Source of the DNA: Methylobacterium sp. Leaf99 | GTDB lineage: Bacteria > Pseudomonadota > Alphaproteobacteria > Rhizobiales > Beijerinckiaceae | Length of the DNA: 64,000 nt | Assembly: GCF_001422375.1 (NCBI RefSeq) | Contig: NZ_LMMU01000001.1 | Span: forward strand, 1,610,178 to 1,674,177 | Reading direction: 5' to 3' | Shown: positions 1-7,941 of the stretch, in pieces | Layout: the number at the start of each line of letters is the position of its first letter | Position numbering within the stretch: position 1 is the stretch's first letter | Notes under the pieces: model-generated | Databases searched by the model: none | Told to the model about the DNA's origin: nothing | Seen by the model: the letters and a program-made list of their open reading frames with translations, nothing else | Translations under genes and position numbers: made by a program

Positions 1-144
1 CGCGACATCGCCGTCGCCCTGCCCCGGCCCCGGGACACGGCCGCCCCCGACTTCAATGCCCTCAAGCGCGAGCTCGCCACCCTGGTGATGGAGGAGCAGA
101 GCCGCTTCACGGAAGCCGAACGCCACGGCCCGGCCGTCGCTTAG
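1..144 (+). CDS. C-terminal end of an unidentified protein (partial)
   Basis: An open frame enters from the left edge and ends at TAG 142-144, giving 47 residues. The tail is mostly charged and helical (ALKRELATLVMEEQSRF) and ends in AERHGPAVA. Codon use and GC are like the rest of the window, so this looks like a real gene end. The fragment is too short to assign to a family. A gene for tRNA-Phe follows 120 bases downstream on the same strand. Confidence 0.6.
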   Translation, partial: RDIAVALPRPRDTAAPDFNALKRELATLVMEEQSRFTEAERHGPAVA

Positions 145-264
145 TCGCCTCCGGGCCCCCGGCGGACCGCCCGAAAAAACCTTCCCGAAACCGGCTGGAC
201 AGGCCGCCGAACCCCCTCTATACCCCCCCTCCACAGGCGGTGCCGCTCACCCGAACCGCCCGTT

Positions 265-340
265 GCCCAGGTAGCTCAGTTGGTAGAGCATGCGACTGAA
301 AATCGCAGTGTCGGCGGTTCGATCCCGTCTCTGGGCACCA
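265..340 (+). tRNA. tRNA-Phe (anticodon GAA)
   Basis: The cloverleaf can be read directly. The seven-base acceptor arms are GCCCAGG and TCTGGGC, with one G-T pair. The D arm contains AGCTCAGTTGGTAGAGC, the anticodon loop is CTGAAAA with GAA at 298-300, and the T arm has GGTTCGATCCC. The discriminator A and the 3' CCA are both encoded. Length is 76 nt and the anticodon falls at standard position 34-36. Confidence 0.97.
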
Positions 341-479
341 TTTCGACTCTCCCCGGCGATGGTTCTTTGAGCGCCGGACCGGGTGCGTGATGCGCCCCCT
401 CCGCTCAGCCGTTGCAGACGGGGATCGTCGCGGCCCCTGCGGCCAGTCCCGTGTCGCGTGCGCGCCCCGCAAAAACCCC

Positions 480-1448
480 TCACGCGTCCGTCCGCAACCG
501 GGCATGCTCCCTGTAGTCGCGCGGCGTCATGCCGAAGCGATCCTTGAAGCGCCGGGAAAAATGCGACTGGCTTGAGAAACCGCAGCCATAGGCCAGGTCG
601 GCGATCTGCCGATGCGCGGATCCGCGGTCGGCCAGGCGTCCCGCGGCGATGTTCAGCCGGCGCTCCCAGATCCACTCGGCGATCTGGCGCCCCTGCTCCT
701 TGAACAATTCCTGGAGCCGACGCAGGGACACGCCCATGGCGGCCGCGAGTTGGGCCGGATCGAGGGTCGGGTCGCCGATATGCGCCTCGACATAGGCCTT
801 GGCCCTCTGGACCACGAGGGTCCCGTGCAGGGATCGGGGCACCTCGCGGGCGAGACGGTCGGCCATGCCGGCGACGATCAGGTCGACACCGATCGACGTC
901 ATGCGCGCCGCCGTATCGGGGGACAGTTCGTGTCGAATCCGGATCAGTTCGGCGAAGAAGCTGGTCACGAGGCTCGTCGAAGCCTGCTCGGCTTCGAGGG
1001 TCAGCGACGTGTAGATCTTCGCGTTTCCGAGAAGATTTTCGATCTTATGCCGTGGAACGCCGAGGTTGAAGTCCTGACTGAAGTCGCACAGATGCAGATC
1101 CAGCGGCCCGACTTCCCGGATGACGATATCCCCGGGCCGCTGAATCGAGGTTCGATCATGTTGCAGGGTATGCGCAACGCCACGTGTTCTTAAACTGACC
1201 GTCAGCGTGTCGTCCCTGAGATTCTTCTTTCGGACGACGTTGTCGCGAATTGTGTACCGCGACGAACCAGTCTGCGTAAAACGATTGACCGTCATGTTTC
1301 CGATGCTGGACACTTCCAGCCGGGCCTGGAACGGCCCGTCCTCGTCGCGCAAGCCCTCGATGGGAAAGTACCTCTCGCGGAGCCGTTCACACCATGGATC
1401 GAACGTGTTGCCGGAGGGGGCTTCGTCGGTCGTCAGCACGGTCTGCAT
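480..1448 (-). CDS. AraC-family transcriptional regulator
   Basis: A 322-residue protein with the standard two-part layout. The N-terminal 200 or so residues resemble the AraC-binding-like sensor domain (PF14525 type). The C-terminal 100 residues carry the double helix-turn-helix: DPTLDPAQLAAAMGVSLRRL for the first helix pair, then the family signature around IADLAYGCGFSSQSHFSRRF and FGMTPRDYRE. It most likely activates or represses a nearby catabolic or stress gene, but the DNA on either side gives no target: tRNA-Phe lies downstream and a 1.2-kb gene-free stretch upstream. The inducer cannot be read from the sequence. Confidence 0.9.
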   Translation of the reverse strand: MQTVLTTDEAPSGNTFDPWCERLRERYFPIEGLRDEDGPFQARLEVSSIGNMTVNRFTQTGSSRYTIRDNVVRKKNLRDDTLTVSLRTRGVAHTLQHDRTSIQRPGDIVIREVGPLDLHLCDFSQDFNLGVPRHKIENLLGNAKIYTSLTLEAEQASTSLVTSFFAELIRIRHELSPDTAARMTSIGVDLIVAGMADRLAREVPRSLHGTLVVQRAKAYVEAHIGDPTLDPAQLAAAMGVSLRRLQELFKEQGRQIAEWIWERRLNIAAGRLADRGSAHRQIADLAYGCGFSSQSHFSRRFKDRFGMTPRDYREHARLRTDA

Positions 1449-1997
1449 TCATCGCATTCCACTTCGCGTCGCGGCAGCCGTGCCTGCGCCGGGCGTCTCG
1501 GATCACGCCTCCACCCGCCGGGCGTGCCGCGCCCCCATGCGACGAACCGGCCCCGCTTCGGCGCAGGGCACGGCATGTCCGTCTCACGCGTCCACGGACA
1601 CGCAACTTCAGTATGCAGAACCCATATGTCTACCCGTTGTGGGTGTATAGACAGACGAGGAGTAGTGATCTTAGATTTGGTAATTGATAAACGCAAATCC
1701 TGTCTTCAGGATGCATTCGAGACCGATTCGACCCGCGCGCACCGTCGATGCGCCGCGACACGCACCCTGAACAACGAATCGAAATCATCAAATCGCCGTC
1801 CCTCCGGCCCCACTAAGATTAGGGAATTCTGCAGGTTTCGATCGTCGTCCGCTCGACGGGTCGTCGGCGGACATTTTCAACTTCGTCCGCGACGAACCTC
1901 TTTTGCGCACGTCTTGCTGGACATCGATTTCAAACTCCCCTCCATGGGCCGACTCTATTTGATTACCCGATTACGATGATTGCATATGGCCGTCTCA

Positions 1998-2015
1998 TGA
2001 CATGATATCATGTCA
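1998..2015. promoter_or_regulatory. Perfect 18-bp palindrome, possible operator
   Basis: TGACATGATATCATGTCA reads the same on both strands over all 18 bases and sits in A+T-rich DNA. The TGACA-N8-TGTCA form suits a dimeric helix-turn-helix protein. No gene starts close to it: the AraC-type gene starts about 550 bases away and points away from it. Binding protein unknown. Confidence 0.4.
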
Positions 2016-2084
2016 CAATCGGGCGACGCGGGCCATTCCATTTTCCGGGTCGGGCGGGTTCGGTCCCGGTGTCCGGTGGCTCTT

Positions 2085-2160
2085 GGATTCACACAACTGC
2101 GAATGGGCCGATCTCGTGCAGAGACAGGGCACCTGACGGCATCCGGATGCAGGCGTGAGG
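2085..2160. repeat. Dispersed repeat unit (copy shared with 63.2 kb)
   Basis: The first 28 bases (2085-2112, starting GGATTCACACAACTGCG) are identical to the reverse complement of 63226-63253. Weaker similarity (TGCAG, GGCATCCGGA, GGCGTGAGG-like blocks) continues to about 2160. It is therefore an inverted, dispersed intergenic repeat. It shares its GGATTCACACA end with the neighbouring element at 2195. Confidence 0.75.
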
Positions 2161-2194
2161 CCCCCACGGGTGCTCCCCCTCCCGGAAGGCTTCC

Positions 2195-2404
2195 GGATTC
2201 ACACATTGTCAGCGCGACGCGGCTCTCCTCCCCCTTGCGGGGAGGAGTGGGAGGTGGGGGTGGCTCCGCTGGCCTCCGAACCCCGAGGGTCACCCAACCA
2301 CCCCCACTCCTAATCTCTCCCCGCAAGCTCGACGGATCTCGGGCAAGCCCGAGGTCCGCTGGGGAGAGGAACGCGCTCTGACTCCAAAAACGCAGATGTG
2401 TGAA
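2195..2404. repeat. Imperfect inverted repeat, REP-like intergenic element
   Basis: The element begins TTCACACA (2198) and ends TGTGTGAA (2404). Inside, the arms pair imperfectly: GTCAGCGCGACGCGGCTCTCC against GGAGAGGAACGCGCTCTGAC, and CTTGCGGGGAGGAG...GGTGGGGGTGG against CCACCCCCACTCC...CTCCCCGCAAG. It carries no coding capacity and looks like the palindromic intergenic elements common in this group of bacteria. Confidence 0.7.
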
Positions 2405-2640
2405 GGCCGTAGGTCCGGTGGAGCGGGTTCGACCGCAACCGGTCGGGCTCGGCGGACCCTGCCGTGCGGACGGCTTCGTCGGGCGTGAGCCCGCGCGGGG
2501 TCTTGGGGCGGCGGGCGAGGGGGCCGACGAAGTCGACGGATGCGCGATCCGGGTTTCCGCCTCGGGATCTTCCCTCGACGGCGCATGGGGGCCGTCCGCC
2601 ACGTCAAGCGTGTCGGATGGGGCCTCGCGCCCCGTCCGGT

Positions 2641-3296
2641 TCAGGCCGCGCGGACCGTCGACGGGAAGCGGGAGATTTCGGCGCCGAGGTGCTCGGACTG
2701 GTGCGAGAGCTCGGACGCCGCCGACAGCACCTCACCGGCCGCCGCCCCCGTCGCCTCGGAGGCTTGCGCGACGCCCGCGATGTTGCGCGTGACGCGCCCG
2801 TGCCGGTGGAGGCCCGGGCGACGTTGCGCACGATCTCCTGCGTCGCCGCGCCCTGCTGCTCCGCAGCCGTCGCCATCGAGGTCGTCACGCCGTTGATCTC
2901 GCGGATGCGCGTCGTGATCGAGCCGATGGCCGCGACCGCCTGCCCGGTCACGCCGTGGATCTGGCCGATCCGGCTGCCGATCTGGCTGCCGATCTCCTCG
3001 GTGGTCCGTGCCGTCTGGGCGGCCAGTTCCGACGATACCGGCGAGGCCGACCACGAGGGCCGCGAAGCAGAGCAGGCCGGTCAGCCGGCGTGCGTGCGTC
3101 GGCGTCTGCCGCCGCGATCCGGGCCTTGTCGCCTCCGGCCGCGCTCGCGGACACTCGGCATTCAGCTGTGGGAGAGATCCGGCGCATCGGCGTTGACCGC
3201 GCGCAGCTGCATCGCGCCGATCAGACCTTGGGCGAGCGGTCCGGTCACCAGGGGTCCACTCGGTGTTCTCAGAACGCATGAGACTTGGATGTTCAT
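2641..3296 (-). pseudogene. Decayed methyl-accepting chemotaxis protein
   Basis: Pieces of a chemoreceptor can be read in order but in different frames. From about 3296 downward there is an N-terminal remnant (GLIGAMQLRAVNADAPDLS), a stop, and a membrane helix (LLCFAALVVGLAGIV). Then, in another frame, comes a signalling-domain stretch with AIGSITTRIREINGVTTSM and AAEQQGAATQEIVRNV. A further frameshift near 2800 leads to NIAGVAQASEATGAAAGEVL and EISRFPSTVRAA before TGA at 2641. An intact receptor would be 500 or more residues, so there are several frameshifts and large deletions, including HAMP and methylation helices. It cannot make a working receptor. Confidence 0.8.
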
Positions 3297-3502
3297 TGGA
3301 ACGCCTCCCTCGGCAAGGATATTCAACGAGATTAATCTGAATCAAGACCTCAAATACGATCTTTGAGACAACCTCTCGACGGACTAGACTCCTCGATGGA
3401 AGCTGCGGGACAGTGAACCTCGCTCCGCCGTTCGCGCCCCGAACGCGGACCGGCGCCCGGCACCGCCTTGACCCGGGCGCGCCGCGCTTCCATCCCACCG
3501 CC

Positions 3503-4756
3503 ATGACCACTCCGCGCGACCACCTCTGGCGGCCCTACACGCAGATGAAGAATGCCGCCCCGCCCCTGGAGGCGGTGCGGACCCACGGCACCCGCATCGT
3601 GCTGGCCGACGGGCGCGAGCTCGTGGACGGCATCGCCTCGTGGTGGACGGCGGCGCACGGCTACAACCATCCCCATATCCGCGCCGCCGTCGCCGCCCAG
3701 CTCGAGGCCATGCCGCACGTGATGTTCGGCGGCCTCACCCACGCCCCGGCCGAGGGCCTGGCCGCCCGCCTCGCCGCCGTCCTGCCCGGCGACCTCGACC
3801 ACGTGTTCTTCTCGGATTCCGGCTCGGTGGCCGTCGAGGTCGCGTTGAAGATGGCCGCCCAGATGTGGCTGAACCGGGGGGTGACGGGCCGCACCCGCTT
3901 CCTCGCCTTCCGCGGCGGCTACCACGGCGACACCCTCGGGGCGATGTCGGTCTGCGACCCGGACGAGGGCATGCACCGGCGCTTCGGCGCCTACCTGCCG
4001 ACCCAGATTTTTTGCGATTTGCCGACGAGCGCCGAGCGGAGTGCGGCCCTCGATTCCTGCCTCGCCCGACACCGCGAAACCTTGGCGGCGGTGATCGTCG
4101 AGCCCCTGGTCCAGGGGGCCGGCGGCATGCGGATGCATCCCCCCGAAGTCCTGGCCGAGGTGGCGCGCGTCGCTCAAGCCCACGGCCTGCCCCTCATCGC
4201 CGACGAGATTTTTACCGGGTTCGGCCGCACCGGCACCCTGTTCGCCTGCGAGCAGGCCGGCATCGTCCCCGACATCCTGTGCCTGTCGAAGGCGCTGACC
4301 GGGGGCACGATGGCGCTCGCCGCCACCGTGGCGACCCGCGCCGTGTTCGACGCGTTCCGCTCCGACGACCCCGCCGCCGCCCTCATGCACGGCCCGACCT
4401 TCATGGCCAATCCGCTCGCCTGCGCGGCCGCGAATGCCAGCCTCGACCTGTTCGAGGGGGAACCCCGCCTCGCGCAGGGCCGGGCCATCGGGGAGCGCTT
4501 GGAGGCCGGCCTCGCCCCCCTGCGCGGCCGGCCCGGCCTCGCCGGCGTGCGGGTGCTCGGCGCCATCGGGGCGGTCCAGTGGACCGAGGTGCCGGACCTC
4601 GCCGCGGTCAAGCGGCGCCTCGTCGAACGCGGCGTCTGGGTCCGGCCGTTCGGCGACATCGTCTACCTCACGCCGGCCCTCACCATCGACGAACCGGACC
4701 TCGACCGGCTCATCGAGGCCGTCGTGACGGTGGTGTGCGACGCGACACCCGCATGA
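3503..4756 (+). CDS. bioA: Adenosylmethionine-8-amino-7-oxononanoate aminotransferase
   Basis: Makes 7,8-diaminopelargonate from KAPA with SAM as amino donor, the third step of biotin-ring assembly, using PLP in the cytosol. The 417-residue protein has the BioA start RDHLWRPYTQMK, the SDSGSVAVEVALKMA cofactor loop, GGYHGDT, the ADEIFTGFGRTG motif and the PLP lysine in LSKALTGG. The ATG at 3503 is preferred because the family starts there; the frame is open upstream to 3413. No other bio gene adjoins it. A BioC-like methyltransferase lies 53 kb away in this window. Confidence 0.95.
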   Translation: MTTPRDHLWRPYTQMKNAAPPLEAVRTHGTRIVLADGRELVDGIASWWTAAHGYNHPHIRAAVAAQLEAMPHVMFGGLTHAPAEGLAARLAAVLPGDLDHVFFSDSGSVAVEVALKMAAQMWLNRGVTGRTRFLAFRGGYHGDTLGAMSVCDPDEGMHRRFGAYLPTQIFCDLPTSAERSAALDSCLARHRETLAAVIVEPLVQGAGGMRMHPPEVLAEVARVAQAHGLPLIADEIFTGFGRTGTLFACEQAGIVPDILCLSKALTGGTMALAATVATRAVFDAFRSDDPAAALMHGPTFMANPLACAAANASLDLFEGEPRLAQGRAIGERLEAGLAPLRGRPGLAGVRVLGAIGAVQWTEVPDLAAVKRRLVERGVWVRPFGDIVYLTPALTIDEPDLDRLIEAVVTVVCDATPA

Positions 4757-4886
4757 GGCCTGCAACCCGCGGCGCGTTTTCTCGTTGCACCAGGGTCGGG
4801 AGCGGCGCGCGGGCCCCGTGGACCGTTACGGGTCCCCCCGTGGAACGTCGCGGGCCGCATTCCATGGAACGGGCGGAGGGTGCATC

Positions 4887-5276
4887 GTGGTGGATGAGAC
4901 GACGGGCTCGGACGACGATCGGCCGGTGATCCTCCTCGTGGAGGACGAGGCGGTGACCATCATGGATCTCGGCGACGTCCTCGAGGATGGCGGCTACGAG
5001 ACGGTGCAATGCGCCTCCGCCGAGCGGGCGCTGGGCCTCCTGCAGGAGCGCCCCGATATCCGCGGGCTGATCACCGACGTCGAATTGTCGGGCAAGACCA
5101 ACGGGTTCGACCTCGCCAACGCGGTCTCGGCGGCGCGTCCGCACCTGCCCATCGTCATCGTCTCGGGGCGGGCGGCGCCCGATCCCGAACGGATGCCGCC
5201 GGGCGCCCGCTTCATCGCCCGCCCGTGCACGGGCGAGGATATTCTCCATCAGCTCAAGGGCTTGCTGCCGGCCTGA
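4887..5276 (+). CDS. Single-domain response regulator (CheY-like receiver)
   Basis: A 129-residue stand-alone receiver with no output domain. The acidic pair is at residues 19-21 (VEDE), the phospho-acceptor is Asp64 (LITDVEL), and the Ser switch residue lies in VIVSGR. The conserved lysine near the end is replaced by arginine (FIARPC, Arg112). The GTG at 4887 is chosen because GGAGGG sits seven bases ahead; a longer frame opens at 4785. The 3' end overlaps the convergent sugar epimerase gene by 23 bases. It probably relays phosphate from an unlinked hybrid kinase. The Lys-to-Arg change may alter signalling. Confidence 0.8.
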   Translation: MVDETTGSDDDRPVILLVEDEAVTIMDLGDVLEDGGYETVQCASAERALGLLQERPDIRGLITDVELSGKTNGFDLANAVSAARPHLPIVIVSGRAAPDPERMPPGARFIARPCTGEDILHQLKGLLPA

Positions 5277-6171
5277 GCCCTCCGGCGCGGTGGTCCCGCC
5301 ACCACGCCAGGGTGTCGTCGAGACCGGTGTCGAGGGTGAACCGGGGCCGGAAGCCGACCTCGTCCCGGAGACGCGCGACGGCGGCCTCGATCACCGCCGG
5401 CTCTGACGGCCCGAGCGCCCGGGCGCCGTAGTCGAGGAGGTCCGGCCGGCCGGTCCGCTCGGCCAGTCCGTCGAGGAGGGTGCGCACGGGGACGGCCGTC
5501 CCCGAGCCGATGTTGACGGCGCCCGTCACCGGGCCGTCGAGGAGCGCCGCCAAAGCGCCTGCCGCATCAAGGACATGCAGGAAATCGCGGCGCTGATGTC
5601 CCGGCGAGGTCGGGAACGCCTCGCCCGCCAGGAGGGCGTGGACCGCGTCGCTGACGAGGCGGCCCCGGCGCTCACCGGGGCCGTAGAGATAGAAAAGCCG
5701 TCCCCACGCGAAGGACAGGCCGACGCTCGCGGCATAGGCCGAAAGAATTCGACGGGTTCCGTCCTTGGCCGCGCCGTAGAGGGTCGCGGGACGACAGGCG
5801 CTCGTCGCCTCGTCGAAGCGTGGAGAATCCCAACGATACTCGGCGCAGGTGCCCGAGACGACGAGACGCCGGCCGCCGGCCTCGACAAAGCTTCGGGCGA
5901 GGTCGAGGCTGGCCGCGACCCAGTCGAGGTTGCTTGGCGAGGTCCAGTACCGGCCGGGCTCGGCGTCCCAGGCCAGGTGCAGGAGGTGGCTCGGCGCCAC
6001 GGCGGCGACGAGGGCGCGGCGCTGGGCTTCGTCGAGGAGGTCGGCGGCATGGACGACGGCGCCGGACATCGGCGCGCGCGCGACGGCATGGACCGCGTAG
6101 CCGCGCGCCACGAGGGCCGGCACGGCGTGGCGGCCGACGAAGCCGGACGCCCCGGTGACGAGGACCCTCAC
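5254..6171 (-). CDS. NAD-dependent sugar epimerase/reductase (last gene of CDP-sugar operon)
   Basis: A 305-residue short-chain dehydrogenase of the extended (GalE/RmlD-like) type. It has the Rossmann start LVTGASGFVGRHAVPAL, the catalytic serine region VVSGTCAEY, and a Tyr-X3-Lys dyad in LYGAAKDGTRR. A substrate-side motif RRDFLHVLDAA follows. The GTG start at 6171 overlaps the stop of the upstream rfbC-type gene as GTGA, so the two are translationally coupled. It probably reduces or epimerises C-4 of the branched CDP-deoxysugar made by the four genes before it. The exact stereochemistry cannot be deduced. Confidence 0.85.
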   Translation of the reverse strand: MRVLVTGASGFVGRHAVPALVARGYAVHAVARAPMSGAVVHAADLLDEAQRRALVAAVAPSHLLHLAWDAEPGRYWTSPSNLDWVAASLDLARSFVEAGGRRLVVSGTCAEYRWDSPRFDEATSACRPATLYGAAKDGTRRILSAYAASVGLSFAWGRLFYLYGPGERRGRLVSDAVHALLAGEAFPTSPGHQRRDFLHVLDAAGALAALLDGPVTGAVNIGSGTAVPVRTLLDGLAERTGRPDLLDYGARALGPSEPAVIEAAVARLRDEVGFRPRFTLDTGLDDTLAWWRDHRAGGLRPAASP

Positions 6172-6698
6172 GCGCTCCAGTCCGGATAAGCGAGATCGCG
6201 TTCGGCGATCACCGCGACGGGCTCGGGCCACGCCACGTCGAGGGCCGGGTCGTTCCAGCGCAGGCCCCGGGCGCTGTCGGCGACGTAGGCGCGGTCGATC
6301 ATGTAGAGCATCTCGGCCGCGTCGGTCAGGGCCTGGAAGCCGTGGGCGAAGCCGGCCGGGATGTAGAGGGCGCAGCGGTTGCGGGCCGTCAGCTCGGCGG
6401 CGAAGCTCTTGAGATAGCTCGCGGAATCCGGCCGCAGGTCGACGATGACGTCGTGGATGGCGCCCGCCGTGCAGCGCACGAGCTTGGTCTCGGCGTGGGG
6501 GGAAGCCGAGAAATGCATCCCCCGCACGGTGCCGCGCCGGGCGTTGAACGACACGCTCGACTGGGCGAAGGCGCCGACGAGACCATGCGCCGCGAACTCG
6601 TCCGCGCAGGCGGTGCGGGCGAAGAAGCCGCGGTCGTCGGCCATGGGCTCGGGCCACACCCGGTAGGCGCCGGCGAGCGGCGTTTCCTCGAAACGCAT
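6168..6698 (-). CDS. rfbC: dTDP-4-dehydrorhamnose 3,5-epimerase-type sugar epimerase
   Basis: A 176-residue cupin of the RfbC/RmlC family. The catalytic histidine lies in RGMHFS, and the partner motif LYIPAGFAHGFQ and the tyrosine in MLYMIDRAY are present. RmlC enzymes epimerise C-3 and/or C-5 of 4-keto-6-deoxy sugars. Here the neighbours make CDP- rather than dTDP-sugars, so the substrate is probably the CDP-4-keto-6-deoxyhexose or its 3-C-methyl product. It starts 4 bases after the methyltransferase stop and ends in a GTGA overlap with the downstream epimerase. The symbol names the family, not the exact substrate. Confidence 0.88.
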   Translation of the reverse strand: MRFEETPLAGAYRVWPEPMADDRGFFARTACADEFAAHGLVGAFAQSSVSFNARRGTVRGMHFSASPHAETKLVRCTAGAIHDVIVDLRPDSASYLKSFAAELTARNRCALYIPAGFAHGFQALTDAAEMLYMIDRAYVADSARGLRWNDPALDVAWPEPVAVIAERDLAYPDWSA

Positions 6699-6702
6699 GG
6701 CG

Positions 6703-7941
6703 TCAGGTCACGCTGAGGCGCGGAATCGCCGTGACGAAGCGCCCGCCCCAGTCGCGGATGGCGGCCATCTCCCGGGCGATCTCGTCCTTGAGGTTCCAGG
6801 GCAGGATCAGGACGTAGTCCGGCCGCAGGGCGAGCAGTGCGTCCGGCGAGACCACGGGAATCCGGCTGCCGGGCAGGAGGGTGCCCTGCTTGTGCGGCGA
6901 GCGGTCGGCCACCGCCGCCACGAGCTCGGGGCCGATGCCGCAATAGTTGAGGAAGGTGTTGCCCTTGGCCGCCGCCCCGTAGGCGCAGACCTTCGCGCCC
7001 TTCAGGCGCAGGTCGGCCAGGAAGGTCAGCGTCGCGCACTTGATCGCCACCACGTCCTCGGCGAAGGCCGCGTAGCCCTCCGCCGCGAACAGGCCGCCGG
7101 CGCGCTCGGCCGCGCGGACGCGCTCCACCGCCGGACCGGTCGGGTGAGCGGCCCCGGCATGGCCGAAGAACACCCGCAGGGAGCCGCCATGGGTCGGCAG
7201 TTCCTCGACGTCGAACACCCGCAAGCCGTGTTGCTCCAGGATGCCCGACACCACGCCGAGGGACAGATACGAAAAATGCTCGTGGTAGATGGTGTCGAAC
7301 TGGCGTTCCTCGATCATCCGCAGGAGGTGCGGGAACTCGAAGGTGCCGGCCCCCTCGGGCTTCAGGAGGATGCGGAACCCTTCCACGAAGTCGTGGATGT
7401 CGGGCACGTGGGCGAGGACGTTGTTGGCCGCCGTGAGATCGGCGGAATGGCCTTCGGCCACCAAACGCCGGGCGGTCTCGGCGCCGAAGAACGCGACCTC
7501 GGTGGGCACGCCGCGGGACACGGCGACCGCGGCCACATTCGCCGCCGGCTCGACGCCGAGCGCCGGGATGCCGCGCGCGACCACGTATTGCAGGAGGTAG
7601 CCGTCGTTGCTCGCCACCTCCACGACCTTGCTGTCGGCCCCGAGGCCGAAGCGGGCCCGCATCGCCGCGACATAGGCCTCGGCATGCGCCAGCCAGCCGG
7701 CGGAAAAGCCTGAGAAGTAAGCGTAATCCGAAAAGATCGCCTCCGGCGTCTCGAAGGCTTCGAGCTGCACGAGGTGGCAGGTGTCGCAGACGAAGGCGTG
7801 GAGCGGGTGGAACATCTCGCCCCTCCCGGCCCGGTCGGCCGGCACGTAGGCGTTGGCCAGCGGCGACAGGCCGAGATCGGCCACGGTGCGGGCGAGGGGC
7901 GCGCCGCAGGCGCGACAGGCGGGTCGGGTCACGGCGCTCAC
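6703..7941 (-). CDS. NDP-hexose C-methyltransferase (TylC3/TcaB9-like)
   Basis: A 412-residue SAM-dependent enzyme in three parts. A zinc-binding head has CRACG and CDTCH pairs (residues about 8-70). The Rossmann methyltransferase core has VVEVASNDGYLLQY. The C-terminal part carries AYGAAAKGNTFLNY. The motif TIYHEHFSYLSL matches the Glu-His dyad known to act in sugar C-3 methyltransferases such as TcaB9. It should add a methyl branch at C-3 of a 4-keto-6-deoxy sugar. The GTG start at 7941 overlaps the stop of rfbG (GTGA), which fixes it inside the CDP-sugar operon. Confidence 0.88.
   Translation of the reverse strand: MSAVTRPACRACGAPLARTVADLGLSPLANAYVPADRAGRGEMFHPLHAFVCDTCHLVQLEAFETPEAIFSDYAYFSGFSAGWLAHAEAYVAAMRARFGLGADSKVVEVASNDGYLLQYVVARGIPALGVEPAANVAAVAVSRGVPTEVAFFGAETARRLVAEGHSADLTAANNVLAHVPDIHDFVEGFRILLKPEGAGTFEFPHLLRMIEERQFDTIYHEHFSYLSLGVVSGILEQHGLRVFDVEELPTHGGSLRVFFGHAGAAHPTGPAVERVRAAERAGGLFAAEGYAAFAEDVVAIKCATLTFLADLRLKGAKVCAYGAAAKGNTFLNYCGIGPELVAAVADRSPHKQGTLLPGSRIPVVSPDALLALRPDYVLILPWNLKDEIAREMAAIRDWGGRFVTAIPRLSVT

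Larger units (their letters stand above)
1449..2640. other. Gene-free stretch of about 1.2 kb
   Basis: No frame here looks like a real protein; the open frames are short or low-complexity. Positions 1590-2010 are clearly richer in A+T than the surroundings and would hold the araC-type promoter. At 1628-1653 there is a bulged hairpin (GTCTA-CCC ... GGG-TGTA-TAGAC). A perfect palindrome lies at 1998-2015, and two repeat units fill 2085-2404. The stretch may be what remains after loss of a gene between the regulator and the decayed chemoreceptor. Confidence 0.6.

Noticed and set aside
265-340. Attachment site at tRNA-Phe
   Set aside because: No direct repeat of the tRNA 3' end and no integrase were seen in the flanking DNA.
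2195-2404. CRISPR-like array from repeated C-rich and G-rich blocks
   Set aside because: The blocks form one inverted repeat, not direct repeats with regular spacers, and no cas gene is present.
2464-3366. Open frames of up to 300 codons on the plus strand near 2.5-3.4 kb
   Set aside because: They are antisense to the chemoreceptor remnant and have Arg/Pro/Ala-rich composition without motifs.
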